Positions 1 through 7,598 of a stretch of 39,605 bases of DNA are shown here, one piece after another; position 1 is the first letter of the stretch, and every line of letters begins with the position of its first letter. This DNA comes from Magnetospirillum fulvum (GTDB lineage: Bacteria; Pseudomonadota; Alphaproteobacteria; Rhodospirillales; Magnetospirillaceae). The DNA lies in the NCBI RefSeq assembly GCF_900108475.1, contig NZ_FNWO01000019.1, forward strand, positions 1 through 39,605. The letters run 5' to 3'. The notes beneath the pieces are model-generated. The model had not been told where the DNA came from. It was given only the letters and a program-made list of their open reading frames with translations, and ran no database searches. The translations under genes and the position numbers were made by a program.

Positions 1-239
1 CGTGACACCGTGCGCCCGCCCACATGGTAGAGACGGGCCGCGTGGCTCTCCAAGCCGCCGACGATCTCGCGGAGGCTGGTTGCTCCCGAAAGCTGGCCGT
101 ACAAAAGCGCGACAAACTGACTCTTCGTCGAAAGACGACGGACATGCTTGTCCGCCCTGTGCTCGCTGACCAGACGGTCGAACTCACCCCACGGAACATG
201 CTTCAAAAGGTCGTGAAGAACGCTATTCTTGTGTCGCAC
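1..239 (-). CDS. IS4-family transposase, N-terminal part (cut by window edge)
   Basis: Reading the minus strand from a GTG at 239 gives an open frame of 79 codons running off the left edge. It begins VRHKNSVLHDLLKHVPW and continues with FDRLVSEHRADKHVRRLSTK, QFVALLYGQLSGATSLREI and GLESHAARLYHVGG. This is the characteristic N-terminal region (DUF4372 type) of IS4-group DDE transposases. The GTG has a GGAG about 9 nt upstream. The catalytic DDE part would lie to the left of the window, so whether the element is intact cannot be judged. Its outer end should fall between 240 and about 340, next to the dispersed repeat at 341–370. Codon use is less GC-biased than in the neighbouring genes, which fits a mobile element. 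Confidence 0.82.
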   Translation of the reverse strand, partial: MRHKNSVLHDLLKHVPWGEFDRLVSEHRADKHVRRLSTKSQFVALLYGQLSGATSLREIVGGLESHAARLYHVGGRTVS

Positions 240-340
240 GGTGTTGGCTCCAATTTCGTGTCCAGGAGACGCGCCAACGTCTGAACACGAGTAGAATCAA
301 CGCCGTGCACTTAGTCCAGAAATTTAAACCGGACAGCCGT

Positions 341-370
341 GGGCTTGACCCGGGGGCCGGCCACGACGGG
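341..370. repeat. Dispersed intergenic repeat (GGGCTTGACCCGGG type), copy A
   Basis: The core GGGCTTGACCCGGGGG followed by a CCGGCCACGACGGG-like segment recurs at 31746–31775 and, inverted, at 31819–31850. It lies between the transposase end and the argJ stop codon. The core is itself partly palindromic (CCGGG/CCCGG). The remaining bases of 240–391 hold no gene I can support. Related GC-rich intergenic repeats are widespread in alphaproteobacteria; a function as transcription terminator or RNA-stability element is inferred only. Confidence 0.6.
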
Positions 371-391
371 TCCACGTCTTCCGGACAAACG

Positions 392-1621
392 TCAGGTGCG
401 GTACGACCCGTTGATGTCGATATAGGCGTGGGTCAGATCGCAGGTCCACACCTGGGCCGCGCCGGTTCCAATGCCGACATCGACCTCGATCTCGATCGTC
501 TGGCCCTTCATGTGGGCGGTGACCGGAGTCTCGTCATAGCCGGGGACGACCTCGCCCTGGTCGGCGACCAGCACGCCACCGATCCGGATCGACAGCTTGT
601 CGCGGTCGGCCTTCTGGCCCGACTTGCCGACCGCCATCACGACCCGGCCCCAATTGGCGTCCTCGCCCGCGATTGCGGTCTTGACCAAGGGCGAGTTGGC
701 GATCGCCATCCCGATGATATGAGCGGCGCGCGCGTCGTCGGCTCCGGTGACCTTGATCGAGACGAACTTGCTGGCGCCTTCGCCGTCCTTGACCACCTGA
801 TGGGCCAGATCGAGCAGCAGGTCGAACAGCTTCGCCTTGAAATCGGCGAGGCGGGGGTCGGCCGCGTCGGCGATCGGGCTGTTGCCCGCCTTGGCCGTCG
901 CGAACAGCAGCAGGGTGTCGCTGGTCGAGGTGTCGCTATCGACGGTGATGGCGTTGAACGAGCGGTCGGTGCCCGCCTTCAACAGCGCCTGAAGCGCCGG
1001 GGCGGCGATGTCGGCGTCGGTGAAGACATAGGACAGCATCGTCGCCATGTCGGGGGCGATCATGCCCGAGCCCTTGGCGATGCCGTTGATCCGCACCGTG
1101 ACGCCGTCGATGGTGGCGGTGCGGGTCGCGCCCTTGGGATAGGTGTCGGTGGTCATGATCGCCTTCGCCGCCTCTTCCCACGCGGCGGGGGCGAGCTTGG
1201 CATGGGCGTCGGCCAGGGCGGCGGTGATCTTCTCGTCGGGCAGGCGCACGCCGATGGTGCCGGTCGAGGAGACATAGACCTCGGAGGGCGCGCATCCGGC
1301 GATTTCGGCGGCCTTGGCGACGGTGCGCTCGACCGAGGCAATGCCGGCCCCGCCGGTAAAGGCGTTGGCATTGCCGGAATTGACCACCAGCAGGCGGGCG
1401 CGCCCGGTGGCGACGGCGGCGCGGCACCAATCGACCGGGGCCGACGCGGTCAGCGAGCGGGTGAACACCCCGGCGGCGCGGCTGCCGGGATCGAGTTCGA
1501 CCAGCAACAGATCGGTCCGCCCGGCATAGCGGACGCCGCAGGCATGGCTGGCGAGGCGCACGCCGTCGATCACGGGCATGTCGGGGAAACAGGCGGGGGC
1601 AAGCGGAGACAGCGCGGTCAT
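392..1621 (-). CDS. argJ: Bifunctional ornithine acetyltransferase / N-acetylglutamate synthase ArgJ
   Basis: ArgJ transfers the acetyl group from N-acetylornithine to glutamate (cyclic arginine pathway) and in bifunctional forms also uses acetyl-CoA. The 409-residue product has the family hallmarks: LSPLAPACFPDMPVIDGVRL at the N-terminus, VVNSGNANAFTG, VSSTGTIGVRLP, TTDTYPKGA and KGSGMIAPDMATML. The last holds the Ala–Thr self-cleavage site that yields the alpha and beta chains. The C-terminus ends HAYIDINGSYRT, as is usual. I place the start at the ATG at 1621 because MTALSPLAP matches usual family N-termini and length (about 405–413). The frame is open to another ATG at 1666, and neither has a strong ribosome-binding site. 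It lies last in a minus-strand series of genes, 125 bp after the NTF2-like gene. Confidence 0.95.
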   Translation of the reverse strand: MTALSPLAPACFPDMPVIDGVRLASHACGVRYAGRTDLLLVELDPGSRAAGVFTRSLTASAPVDWCRAAVATGRARLLVVNSGNANAFTGGAGIASVERTVAKAAEIAGCAPSEVYVSSTGTIGVRLPDEKITAALADAHAKLAPAAWEEAAKAIMTTDTYPKGATRTATIDGVTVRINGIAKGSGMIAPDMATMLSYVFTDADIAAPALQALLKAGTDRSFNAITVDSDTSTSDTLLLFATAKAGNSPIADAADPRLADFKAKLFDLLLDLAHQVVKDGEGASKFVSIKVTGADDARAAHIIGMAIANSPLVKTAIAGEDANWGRVVMAVGKSGQKADRDKLSIRIGGVLVADQGEVVPGYDETPVTAHMKGQTIEIEVDVGIGTGAAQVWTCDLTHAYIDINGSYRT

Positions 1622-1746
1622 GATGGTCGTCACGTCCAATGTAGCGAAAAGGTCCGGACCGAGCATCGCACTCGGCCCAGCCGACGTCTCGCGTCGATTC
1701 GGTGACGACCGTAGATCACTTGCCGGGCGGTTGGAATAGGAAAGCT

Positions 1747-2160
1747 TTATCCCGAGAGACGCTTACGCATCAACCGGATGCCGAGGCCCAACAGCGGCAC
1801 CCGGGCATAGACCTGTCCGCCCGCGTCCCAGTGATCGCGGTGCAATATCACCTTGCCGTCGGGATCGAAGCGGACCTCGCTCATCCCTTCGAGCAGCAGG
1901 CGTTGTCCGGCGATGGTGGCGGAGAAATCCCAGCGCAGATAGCCGCCTTTCGCCCCCATCGCCCAATCCTGGACGACGAAGGAAGCGCAGCCCAGCTCGC
2001 CCAGCATCCGCTGCAACAAGGCTTTGACCGGCGCCCGGCCGCTGACGTCGTTGAAGGGATCGACGAAGCGCAGATCGGGGCTGGCCAGATCGTCGAGGCG
2101 GTCAAGCGTGTCGGCAGAAAGCCGGGACCAAAATCCAGCCCAGGATTCGAGCGGGCTCAT
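1747..2160 (-). CDS. Nuclear transport factor 2-like (SnoaL-like) protein
   Basis: A 137-residue protein beginning MSPLESWAGFWSRLSADTLDRL. The pattern DLASPDLRFVDPFNDVSGR, then FVVQDWAMGAKGGYLRWDFS, then MSEVRFDPDGKVILHRDHWDA is the cone-shaped NTF2-like fold seen in SnoaL-like proteins. In this family FxDPF and the late HxDxWD motif line the pocket. A similar arrangement occurs in small proteins encoded near short-chain dehydrogenases, but no such neighbour is seen here. It follows the transglutaminase-like gene on the same strand with a 77-bp gap and may be co-transcribed with it. The start has GGGGAACCTGGG just upstream. The substrate or binding partner cannot be told from sequence. Confidence 0.75.
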   Translation of the reverse strand: MSPLESWAGFWSRLSADTLDRLDDLASPDLRFVDPFNDVSGRAPVKALLQRMLGELGCASFVVQDWAMGAKGGYLRWDFSATIAGQRLLLEGMSEVRFDPDGKVILHRDHWDAGGQVYARVPLLGLGIRLMRKRLSG

Positions 2161-2237
2161 CCCAGGTTCCCCGAATGCGGTCCGACCGCGCTGTCCATGT
2201 CCGTCCTCCGCCTGCCGATCGGGCTGGCGATGGAGGG

Positions 2238-3119
2238 TCAGGGCCGGATGGCGTCGACGTCCACCGCCACTTCGACATGGTGATCGCCGCCGCCTAAAAC
2301 CACCCCCCGGATCGGGCTGACATCGTCGTAATCGCGGCCCCAGGCGACGACGACATGGTCTTCGCCCGCGATCATGTCGTTGGTCGGATCGACTTCCAGC
2401 CAGCCCCAGCCGGGCAGGAATGCCGCCAGCCAGGCGTGCGAGGCGTCGGCACCCTGAAGCTTTTCCTGACCGGGCGGGGGCAGGGTGCGGATATAGCCGC
2501 TGACATAGCGCGCCGCCAGACCGGTGGCGCGCAGGCAGGCGATGCCGACATGGGCGAAATCCTGACACACCCCGCGCCGACCCGAAAACACGTCGGCGAG
2601 CGGAATGCCGACCGAGGTGGCGTCGGGATCGAAGACGAAATCGGTATGGATGCGCCGGACCAGATCGAGCACCGCTTCGGCCAGCAGCCGCCCCGGCGGG
2701 AAGCTGGGCGCGGCATACAAGGCGGCTTCGGGCAGCAGCGGCACCTGAGCCGAGGCGTGGAGGAAATCGAGGCTGCGCCCGATGCCCGGTCCGGTGCCGA
2801 GGCTCAGGCGGTCGCGGACGCTCTCCCACGCGCCACCGCCATCGGCGGGCAGCGGCGGCGAGGGATGGGTTTCGACGACGAAACGCGCCTCGACCTCCAA
2901 GGTGGTGTGCGGCTCCTGGATCGTGAAGAAGGTGGTCGGGTTGCCGAAATAATCGAGCCCGTCATCCTTTAGCACCGCCGGGAACGGGCGGATGTCGAGA
3001 TCGACGCCGGAATGGTGCTGGCTGCCGTCGCTGCGCGGGCGCAGATGGGCGGCGTGGTGCGACAGCGAAACAGGCGCGCCGTAATGATAGCGGGTCAGGT
3101 GGCGGACGCGGTATTTCAC
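2238..3119 (-). CDS. Transglutaminase-like cysteine protease family protein
   Basis: The 293-residue product starts with a GTG overlapping the TGA of the upstream ATP-grasp/alpha-E gene (GTGA, 4 nt), which indicates translational coupling. The N-terminus KYRVRHLTRYHYGAPVSLSH is the bacterial transglutaminase-like N-terminal region. The core domain shows the catalytic triad: Cys in GRRGVCQDFAHV (about residue 183), His in ADASHAWLAAFLPG and Asp in WLEVDPTND. The family is encoded next to circularly permuted ATP-grasp and alpha-E proteins in many bacteria, where comparative genomics predicts it to cleave or transfer peptide tags made by the amidoligase. No signal peptide is visible, so it is probably cytoplasmic. 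Its real substrate is unknown. Confidence 0.9.
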   Translation of the reverse strand: MKYRVRHLTRYHYGAPVSLSHHAAHLRPRSDGSQHHSGVDLDIRPFPAVLKDDGLDYFGNPTTFFTIQEPHTTLEVEARFVVETHPSPPLPADGGGAWESVRDRLSLGTGPGIGRSLDFLHASAQVPLLPEAALYAAPSFPPGRLLAEAVLDLVRRIHTDFVFDPDATSVGIPLADVFSGRRGVCQDFAHVGIACLRATGLAARYVSGYIRTLPPPGQEKLQGADASHAWLAAFLPGWGWLEVDPTNDMIAGEDHVVVAWGRDYDDVSPIRGVVLGGGDHHVEVAVDVDAIRP

Positions 3120-5650
3120 GGCAGCGGGTCCATCGGATGCAGCGGCAAGCGCCATTGGGCGTGGGTGAAGTACTCGCGCGAGATTACCTCGGACAGCTCC
3201 CACAGGCGCGAGCGCAGCGTTTCGAGCAGCCGCTCGGCGTCGATGAAGCCGCCGTCGGGGTCGTAATGCGAGATCACGGTGACGTCGGTGGTCCGCACGA
3301 TGCCGCACAGCACCGTCATCAGCCGTTGCTCGGCGCGCAGGAAACCGGTCTCGCCCGAGATCGCCACCAGCCGGTCCATGTGCCCGGCCAGCGCCGCCAA
3401 TTGGAAGCCGAGCGCGCGGGGATTGTTCTCGTCGCACATCAAGAGATCGAGCACGGCGGCCAGACGCGGCGCGGCGAGATAGCGCGAGCGATAGGTCATC
3501 ACGCTGTCCCAGATGTCGAGCAGCAGGTCCATCGGCACCGCCTGCTCGTGGGTCGCCCCGGCCAGCGCGCCGCCCAGCGTGTCGGCGATCGCGCCTGCCC
3601 GTTCGACCCGGCGGCCGGTGTCCCAGAACAGCCACATCGGCCCCCGGGTCATGTTCTCCATCGCCAGTCCGCTGACCGCCTCGGCGGTCAGCACCACCTG
3701 ATTGAGCCGTCCCTGGGTGTCGCTGCGCCCGCCGGTGCCGGTCATCGATTCGATCTCGTCCTTGAGGCGCTGGAGCGCCCGCCAAGTGTCGAGCGACAGC
3801 CGGTCGCGCAGATTGCCCGCCTGTCGGATCATCCGTCCGGCATGGTCGGCCAGACTGCCCGGACTGCCAGCGGCGTGAAACTCCATCACCGCGGCGGGCA
3901 ATTGGTGAGCCGGACGGTTCGCCAGTCCCGGCGGCAGGGACAGGCCCAGCCGGGCGATGGTCCGCACGGTCTCGACCGCCCGACCGCCCTCGCCCTGGTC
4001 CAGCGCGTCCTCGGTCCGTTGCAACGCCGCGCGCAGCAGCCGGGTGGTGGTCTCGCACCGTTCGAGATAGCGGCCCAGCCAGAACATGCTGTCGGCGACC
4101 CGCGAGGGCAGATCGCGGCTGCCGCGGACCAGATTGACCGGAGCGCTGGCCTCGCGCGCGGCATTCTCCGGGGCGGGGCGGGCTTCGGTCAGCACCCACA
4201 GATCCTTGCTGCCGCCGCCCCCGGCCTGAAGCCGGGCGGTGGTCAGCTCGTTCTCGCCCGACACCCGCACCAATCCGCCCGGCATCACCGACCAGCCCCG
4301 GTCCGAGGCGACGGCAAAGACCCGGATCACCATATGGTGCGGCTCCAACCGGCCCCGGCTCCACACCGGGGCGGTCGACATCCCGCCGACTTCCTGCGCC
4401 ACCCAGTCGCACGGCCGCTCGTTGATCGCGGCGACCAGGGCGGCGCGCTCGTCGGGCGGCAGCGTCGCTCCCAGCCGGGGCGGGGTGCGGTTGTGGAAGG
4501 CGGGGCGGACAACCAAATGGTTGAGCGAGTCGAGCACGATCCGGCGCGACTCGTCCTGACCGCACCACCAGGTCGCGATCGAGGGCAAGGCCAGATCCTG
4601 GCCCAGGCGACGCTGGGCGATCCGGGGCAGGAACGGCATCAGGGCGGCGCCATCGACCAGCCCGGACCCCAGAGCGTTGGCGATCGCGACATTGCCCGCC
4701 CGCGCCGCCTGGACCAGCCCGGCGACGCCGATTGCCGAATCGCCCCGCAATTCCAGCGGGTCGCACCATTCGGCGGCAGAACGGCGGACGATGACATCGA
4801 CCCGTTGCAGCCCGGTCAGGGTCTTTAAGAACACCGCATTGTCGCGGACGGTCAGATCCTCGCCCTGGACCAGGGTGATGCCAAGCTGGCGGGCGAGAAA
4901 GGCGTGTTCGAAATAGGTCTCGGTCAGTGGGCCGGAACTCATCAGCACGACGCGGGGCTGTTCGGTCCGGCGCGGCGACAGCGCCAGCAGCCCCCGCCGC
5001 ACCGTATCGAAGAACGGCCCCAGCCGCTCGACCGGCAAGGCGCGGTGGATTTCGGGCAGAACCCGGCTGACGATGGTGCGGTTTTCCAGGGCATAGCCGG
5101 TGCCCGACGGCATCTCGGTATGATCCGACATCACCCGCCAGCGTCCATCGGCCCCTCGGGACAGATCGGCGGCATAGATGTGCAGATAGCGCCCGCCCGG
5201 CGGCAGCCAGCCATGGCACGGGCGCAGAAAGGCGGGGTTCGCATAGAGCAGGCCGGGGGGAATCTGCCCATCGGCGATCAAAGCGTGGCGGCCGTACAGA
5301 TCGGCCAGAACCATTTCCAGCAGGGTGGCGCGCTGGGCGATCGCGGCGGCAAGGCTCGACCATTCGGCGGCGGGCAGGATCACCGGTAGCGGATCAAGCC
5401 GCCAGGGCCGGTCCAGTCCAGCACGGTCGCCGTGAATGTTGTAGGTGACGCCGTTGTCGCGCAGCAGGGTTTCGCCCAGATCCCAGCGCCGGGCGATTTC
5501 CTCGGGCGACAGCGCCTGGAAGCTGTCGAGGAATTCGCGCCAATGGCCGCGCACGCCTCGTTCGGCGGAGCAGAGTTCGTCATGACCGCCCCCTGGGGGC
5601 GGATAAAGGTCGCAGGACGAGCCTGCGGCCTCGGGGGTCGCATGGGTCAC
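3116..5650 (-). CDS. Circularly permuted ATP-grasp fused to alpha-E domain
   Basis: An 844-residue fusion. Residues about 30–500 form a circularly permuted type-2 ATP-grasp, with NGVTYNIHGD, NPAFLRPCHG, LHIYAADLSRGADGRW, MPSGTGYALENR and TYFEHAFLARQLGI. From about residue 515 the alpha-E domain begins with LPSRVADSMFWLGRYLER, followed by helical segments such as RLKDEIESM and MENMTRGPMWLFWDTGRRVER. In many genomes these are two separate genes; here they are one polypeptide. ATP-grasp enzymes of this class are predicted amide or peptide ligases, and the alpha-E role is unknown. The start is a GTG at 5650; no better in-frame ATG precedes the conserved region. It lies 40 bp downstream of the cytidylate-kinase-like gene and overlaps the transglutaminase gene. 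Confidence 0.93.
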   Translation of the reverse strand: MTHATPEAAGSSCDLYPPPGGGHDELCSAERGVRGHWREFLDSFQALSPEEIARRWDLGETLLRDNGVTYNIHGDRAGLDRPWRLDPLPVILPAAEWSSLAAAIAQRATLLEMVLADLYGRHALIADGQIPPGLLYANPAFLRPCHGWLPPGGRYLHIYAADLSRGADGRWRVMSDHTEMPSGTGYALENRTIVSRVLPEIHRALPVERLGPFFDTVRRGLLALSPRRTEQPRVVLMSSGPLTETYFEHAFLARQLGITLVQGEDLTVRDNAVFLKTLTGLQRVDVIVRRSAAEWCDPLELRGDSAIGVAGLVQAARAGNVAIANALGSGLVDGAALMPFLPRIAQRRLGQDLALPSIATWWCGQDESRRIVLDSLNHLVVRPAFHNRTPPRLGATLPPDERAALVAAINERPCDWVAQEVGGMSTAPVWSRGRLEPHHMVIRVFAVASDRGWSVMPGGLVRVSGENELTTARLQAGGGGSKDLWVLTEARPAPENAAREASAPVNLVRGSRDLPSRVADSMFWLGRYLERCETTTRLLRAALQRTEDALDQGEGGRAVETVRTIARLGLSLPPGLANRPAHQLPAAVMEFHAAGSPGSLADHAGRMIRQAGNLRDRLSLDTWRALQRLKDEIESMTGTGGRSDTQGRLNQVVLTAEAVSGLAMENMTRGPMWLFWDTGRRVERAGAIADTLGGALAGATHEQAVPMDLLLDIWDSVMTYRSRYLAAPRLAAVLDLLMCDENNPRALGFQLAALAGHMDRLVAISGETGFLRAEQRLMTVLCGIVRTTDVTVISHYDPDGGFIDAERLLETLRSRLWELSEVISREYFTHAQWRLPLHPMDPLP

Positions 5651-5690
5651 GGTGATACCGGTTCTTGGGTCGTCAACACAGTCCCGGGGG

Positions 5691-6392
5691 TCAGTCCCGC
5701 TTCAGATCCTGGCGCAGCACCCGGCCGCCCTGAACGGCCTTGGCCAGGACGACGATGGTATCGACGACATCGTCGAAATTGTCCATCCGGTCGGTGTTGA
5801 TGGTCAGGTCGAATTCGTTGGCGTCGGACAGGCGCGACTGGAACACCTCCCAGACGAACTTGCCGCGACGGTGATTGATGTCGCGCGCCTGGGCCAGCAG
5901 GTCTTCTTCCTTGCCGTGACCGGCGGCGGCCATCCGTCGCGCACAGATTTCCGGCGTTCCGGCGATGCGGACGCGGAGCGCGCATTCCTCGAACAAGATC
6001 ACATGCGCGCCGCGCCCGACGATGATGCCGCCCAGACGGCTCAGGCTGACCACCACCTTGACCAGGGTGTCGCGATAGGAATCGGGGCCGATATCCTTGC
6101 CCGACAGCAGACGGTACAGCCACATGTCCTTGGCGCGGCCAAAGCTTTCGTCCAGCATCCGGACAATCGCGGGATCGTCCTTCAGCCGGGTGGCGACGTC
6201 GCGCAGCACCTGATCGTCATAGAGCGGCAGGTCGAGCGCCTGAGCGAGTTTGGTGGCGATCACGTCGCCGCCCGATCCGAAATCGCGCGACAGGGTGATG
6301 ACCGGTTTAGGCGGCAGCCGGGGGCTGCCCTCGTGCGGATTTGAACCCACTGCGGCCAGGGCGGAAATAACGGAAAGAACAGTGTTCGTCAT
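5691..6392 (-). CDS. Cytidylate kinase-like P-loop family protein
   Basis: The 233-residue product starts at an ATG preceded at 6 nt by GAGGT. After a variable N-terminus it shows VITLSRDFGSGGDVIATKLAQAL, a glycine-rich P-loop of the Cytidylate_kin2 type, in which the ordinary GKST lysine motif is replaced by GSGGD. It continues with DLPLYDDQVLRDVA, IIVGRGAHVI, RVRIAGTPEICARRM and DLTINTDRMD. This family resembles CMP kinase in fold, but many members lack demonstrated kinase activity, so the product name should stay generic. It diverges from the Hsp20 gene and is the first gene of the minus-strand run leading to the ATP-grasp fusion, 40 bp away. A role in that system is only inferred from position. 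Confidence 0.82.
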   Translation of the reverse strand: MTNTVLSVISALAAVGSNPHEGSPRLPPKPVITLSRDFGSGGDVIATKLAQALDLPLYDDQVLRDVATRLKDDPAIVRMLDESFGRAKDMWLYRLLSGKDIGPDSYRDTLVKVVVSLSRLGGIIVGRGAHVILFEECALRVRIAGTPEICARRMAAAGHGKEEDLLAQARDINHRRGKFVWEVFQSRLSDANEFDLTINTDRMDNFDDVVDTIVVLAKAVQGGRVLRQDLKRD

Positions 6393-6494
6393 CGTTGACC
6401 TCGCAGCCGGGCGGTTCGCGATTGGTTCAAGGATGATACGCCTTGGCCGGGGCGATGCCAACACAAGCTGAAACGCCTCCGTCTCCGCTGATCG

Positions 6495-6523
6495 CTTGAC
6501 GCCGGGGCGTTCGGCCCCAAAAT
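6495..6523 (+). promoter_or_regulatory. Possible heat-shock (RpoH-type) promoter of the Hsp20 gene
   Basis: CTTGAC at 6495–6500, a 14-nt spacer and CCCCAAAAT at 6515–6523 resemble the sigma-32 consensus CTTGAA-N13-16-CCCCATNT. The spacer contains the small inverted repeat GGGGC/GCCCC. The site lies 77 bp upstream of the Hsp20 start, where such a promoter is expected. The match is by eye only. Confidence 0.45.
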
Positions 6524-6599
6524 GATAGGGGGACGAAGGATGCCACAGCGGGTCCTTCGGTTCCGTTCTCGCTCGACCGAAAGAGGAGACATCCGCGCC

Positions 6600-7028
6600 A
6601 TGTCCCGTATCGCCACTTTCAACAGCCCCCTTCTGCTCGGTTTCGACCATTTCGAACGGGTGCTCGACCGCATTTCGAAGACCTCGCCCGAGGGCTACCC
6701 GCCCTATAATATCGAGCAGGTCGATGAAACCCGGCTGCGGATCACACTGGCGGTCGCCGGGTTCGCGATGTCGGACCTGTCGGTGGCGGTCGAGGACAAT
6801 CAGCTGGTGATTCGGGGCCGTCAGACCGAAGATGACGGGGCTCGCGTTTATATTCATCGCGGCATCGGTGCCCGGCAGTTCCAGCGTGCCTTTGTGCTGG
6901 CCGAGGGAATCGAGGTCGAGGGGGCGGCGCTGGAAAGCGGCCTGCTTCACATCGACATCACCCGCCGCCAGCCCGAGACCCGCGTCCGCACCATTCCGAT
7001 TCGCGTTCCCGTTCCCGAGGAGGCCTGA
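6600..7028 (+). CDS. Hsp20/alpha-crystallin small heat-shock protein
   Basis: The 142-residue product starts MSRIATFNSPLLLGFDHFER and continues with YPPYNIEQVDETRLRITLAV, the first strands of the alpha-crystallin domain. Next comes DNQLVIRGRQ, then HRGIGARQFQRAFVLAEGIEVEGAALESGLLHIDITR. The A-x-x-x-x-G-L-L signature is the usual Hsp20 core. Hsp20 proteins are ATP-independent holdases binding unfolding proteins in the cytoplasm. The ATG at 6600 is chosen because GAGGAG lies about 12 nt upstream; the frame stays open to 6522. The gene is followed after 2 bp by a DUF1150 gene, a pairing common in alphaproteobacteria, so the two are very likely one operon. A heat-shock-type promoter candidate lies upstream. 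Confidence 0.94.
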   Translation: MSRIATFNSPLLLGFDHFERVLDRISKTSPEGYPPYNIEQVDETRLRITLAVAGFAMSDLSVAVEDNQLVIRGRQTEDDGARVYIHRGIGARQFQRAFVLAEGIEVEGAALESGLLHIDITRRQPETRVRTIPIRVPVPEEA

Positions 7029-7030
7029 CC

Positions 7031-7258
7031 ATGGCCATTATCGAACAGAAAATGACCCCGGCCTTGGCGGCCCGGGTGATGAGCGTTTCCGATCTGGCGG
7101 GGTGGGGGCTGTCGATGGTCGCCTATGTCCGCAAGATCGCGGCGGGTGAGTGGGCGATCTGCTCGGCCGACGGCACCCGGATCGGCACCGCGCCCGATCG
7201 GTTGTCCGCGTTTGCCGCGATTCGCCAGCACGATCTCGAGCCGCTCAGCGTCCATTAG
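7031..7258 (+). CDS. DUF1150 family protein
   Basis: A 75-residue protein, MAIIEQKMTPALAARVMSVSDLAGWGLSMVAYVRKI followed by GEWAICSADGTRIGTAPDR and AFAAIRQHDLEPLSVH. The central segment and the C-terminal R-x-H-D-L-x-P-x-S-V-H ending are the DUF1150 pattern of alphaproteobacteria. Members lie next to small heat-shock genes, as here: the start is 2 bp after the Hsp20 stop codon with GAGG immediately upstream inside the Hsp20 3' end. The molecular function is unknown; co-regulation with Hsp20 suggests a stress role. Confidence 0.85.
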   Translation: MAIIEQKMTPALAARVMSVSDLAGWGLSMVAYVRKIAAGEWAICSADGTRIGTAPDRLSAFAAIRQHDLEPLSVH

Positions 7259-7296
7259 GGTTTGGGCGATCAAGCATCGTCATGAATTCGTCATGT

Positions 7297-7345
7297 TCAG
7301 GGCCGCGCCGGGCAAAGATGATCCGGCGCGGCCCTGAGTCGTTTT
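7297..7345. terminator. Perfect 15-bp hairpin after the Hsp20–DUF1150 operon
   Basis: TCAGGGCCGCGCCGG (7297–7311) is exactly complementary to CCGGCGCGGCCCTGA (7323–7337) across an 11-nt loop. It is followed by GTCGTTTT, a modest T-run. It starts 39 bp after the DUF1150 stop codon, so it is best read as an intrinsic terminator. Confidence 0.7.
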
Positions 7346-7598
7346 GCGTGACGGGGATTCTCGAGGAAAGACGAACGTCCCGAGGCAGTAAAACCTCGCG
7401 CCCGAGGGCTTTGATTGCGTCGTTCCGAGCGCTGGCGACGGGGGGTGTTGTTGCTTTCCTGCCACAGTGCGCGGCATTCAACACAGGTCGGGGGCGGCTT
7501 GCTTGACGGCGGATGTCCGGCTGTGGCGTCATGCTGCCAAGAAGTCGGTTGGCTCGTTGCGCTGATCAGAATTCAACTTTCCGAGAGAGGGAATTTCC
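7346..7598. other. Intergenic leader region of the porin gene, no gene seen
   Basis: This 253-bp stretch separates the terminator from the porin start. No open frame in it has recognisable protein character. TTGACG at 7504–7509 could be a -35 box, but I find no convincing -10 at 16–18 nt. The porin ribosome-binding site (GAGAGAGGGA) lies at its 3' end. Porin mRNAs often have regulated leaders, but I see no specific structure to claim. Confidence 0.4.

Noticed and set aside
305-1705. 466-codon plus-strand frame opposite argJ
   Set aside because: Shadow frame with repetitive Gly/Asp/Arg composition; argJ on the other strand has all family motifs.
3137-4828. 563-codon plus-strand frame opposite the ATP-grasp/alpha-E gene
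   Set aside because: Low-complexity shadow (Gln/Arg/Gly/His-rich) of a gene with clear domains on the minus strand.
6392-6950. Upstream extension of the cytidylate-kinase-like gene to 6950
   Set aside because: The extension runs antisense through the Hsp20 gene and lacks similarity; the ATG at 6392 has GAGGT at proper spacing.
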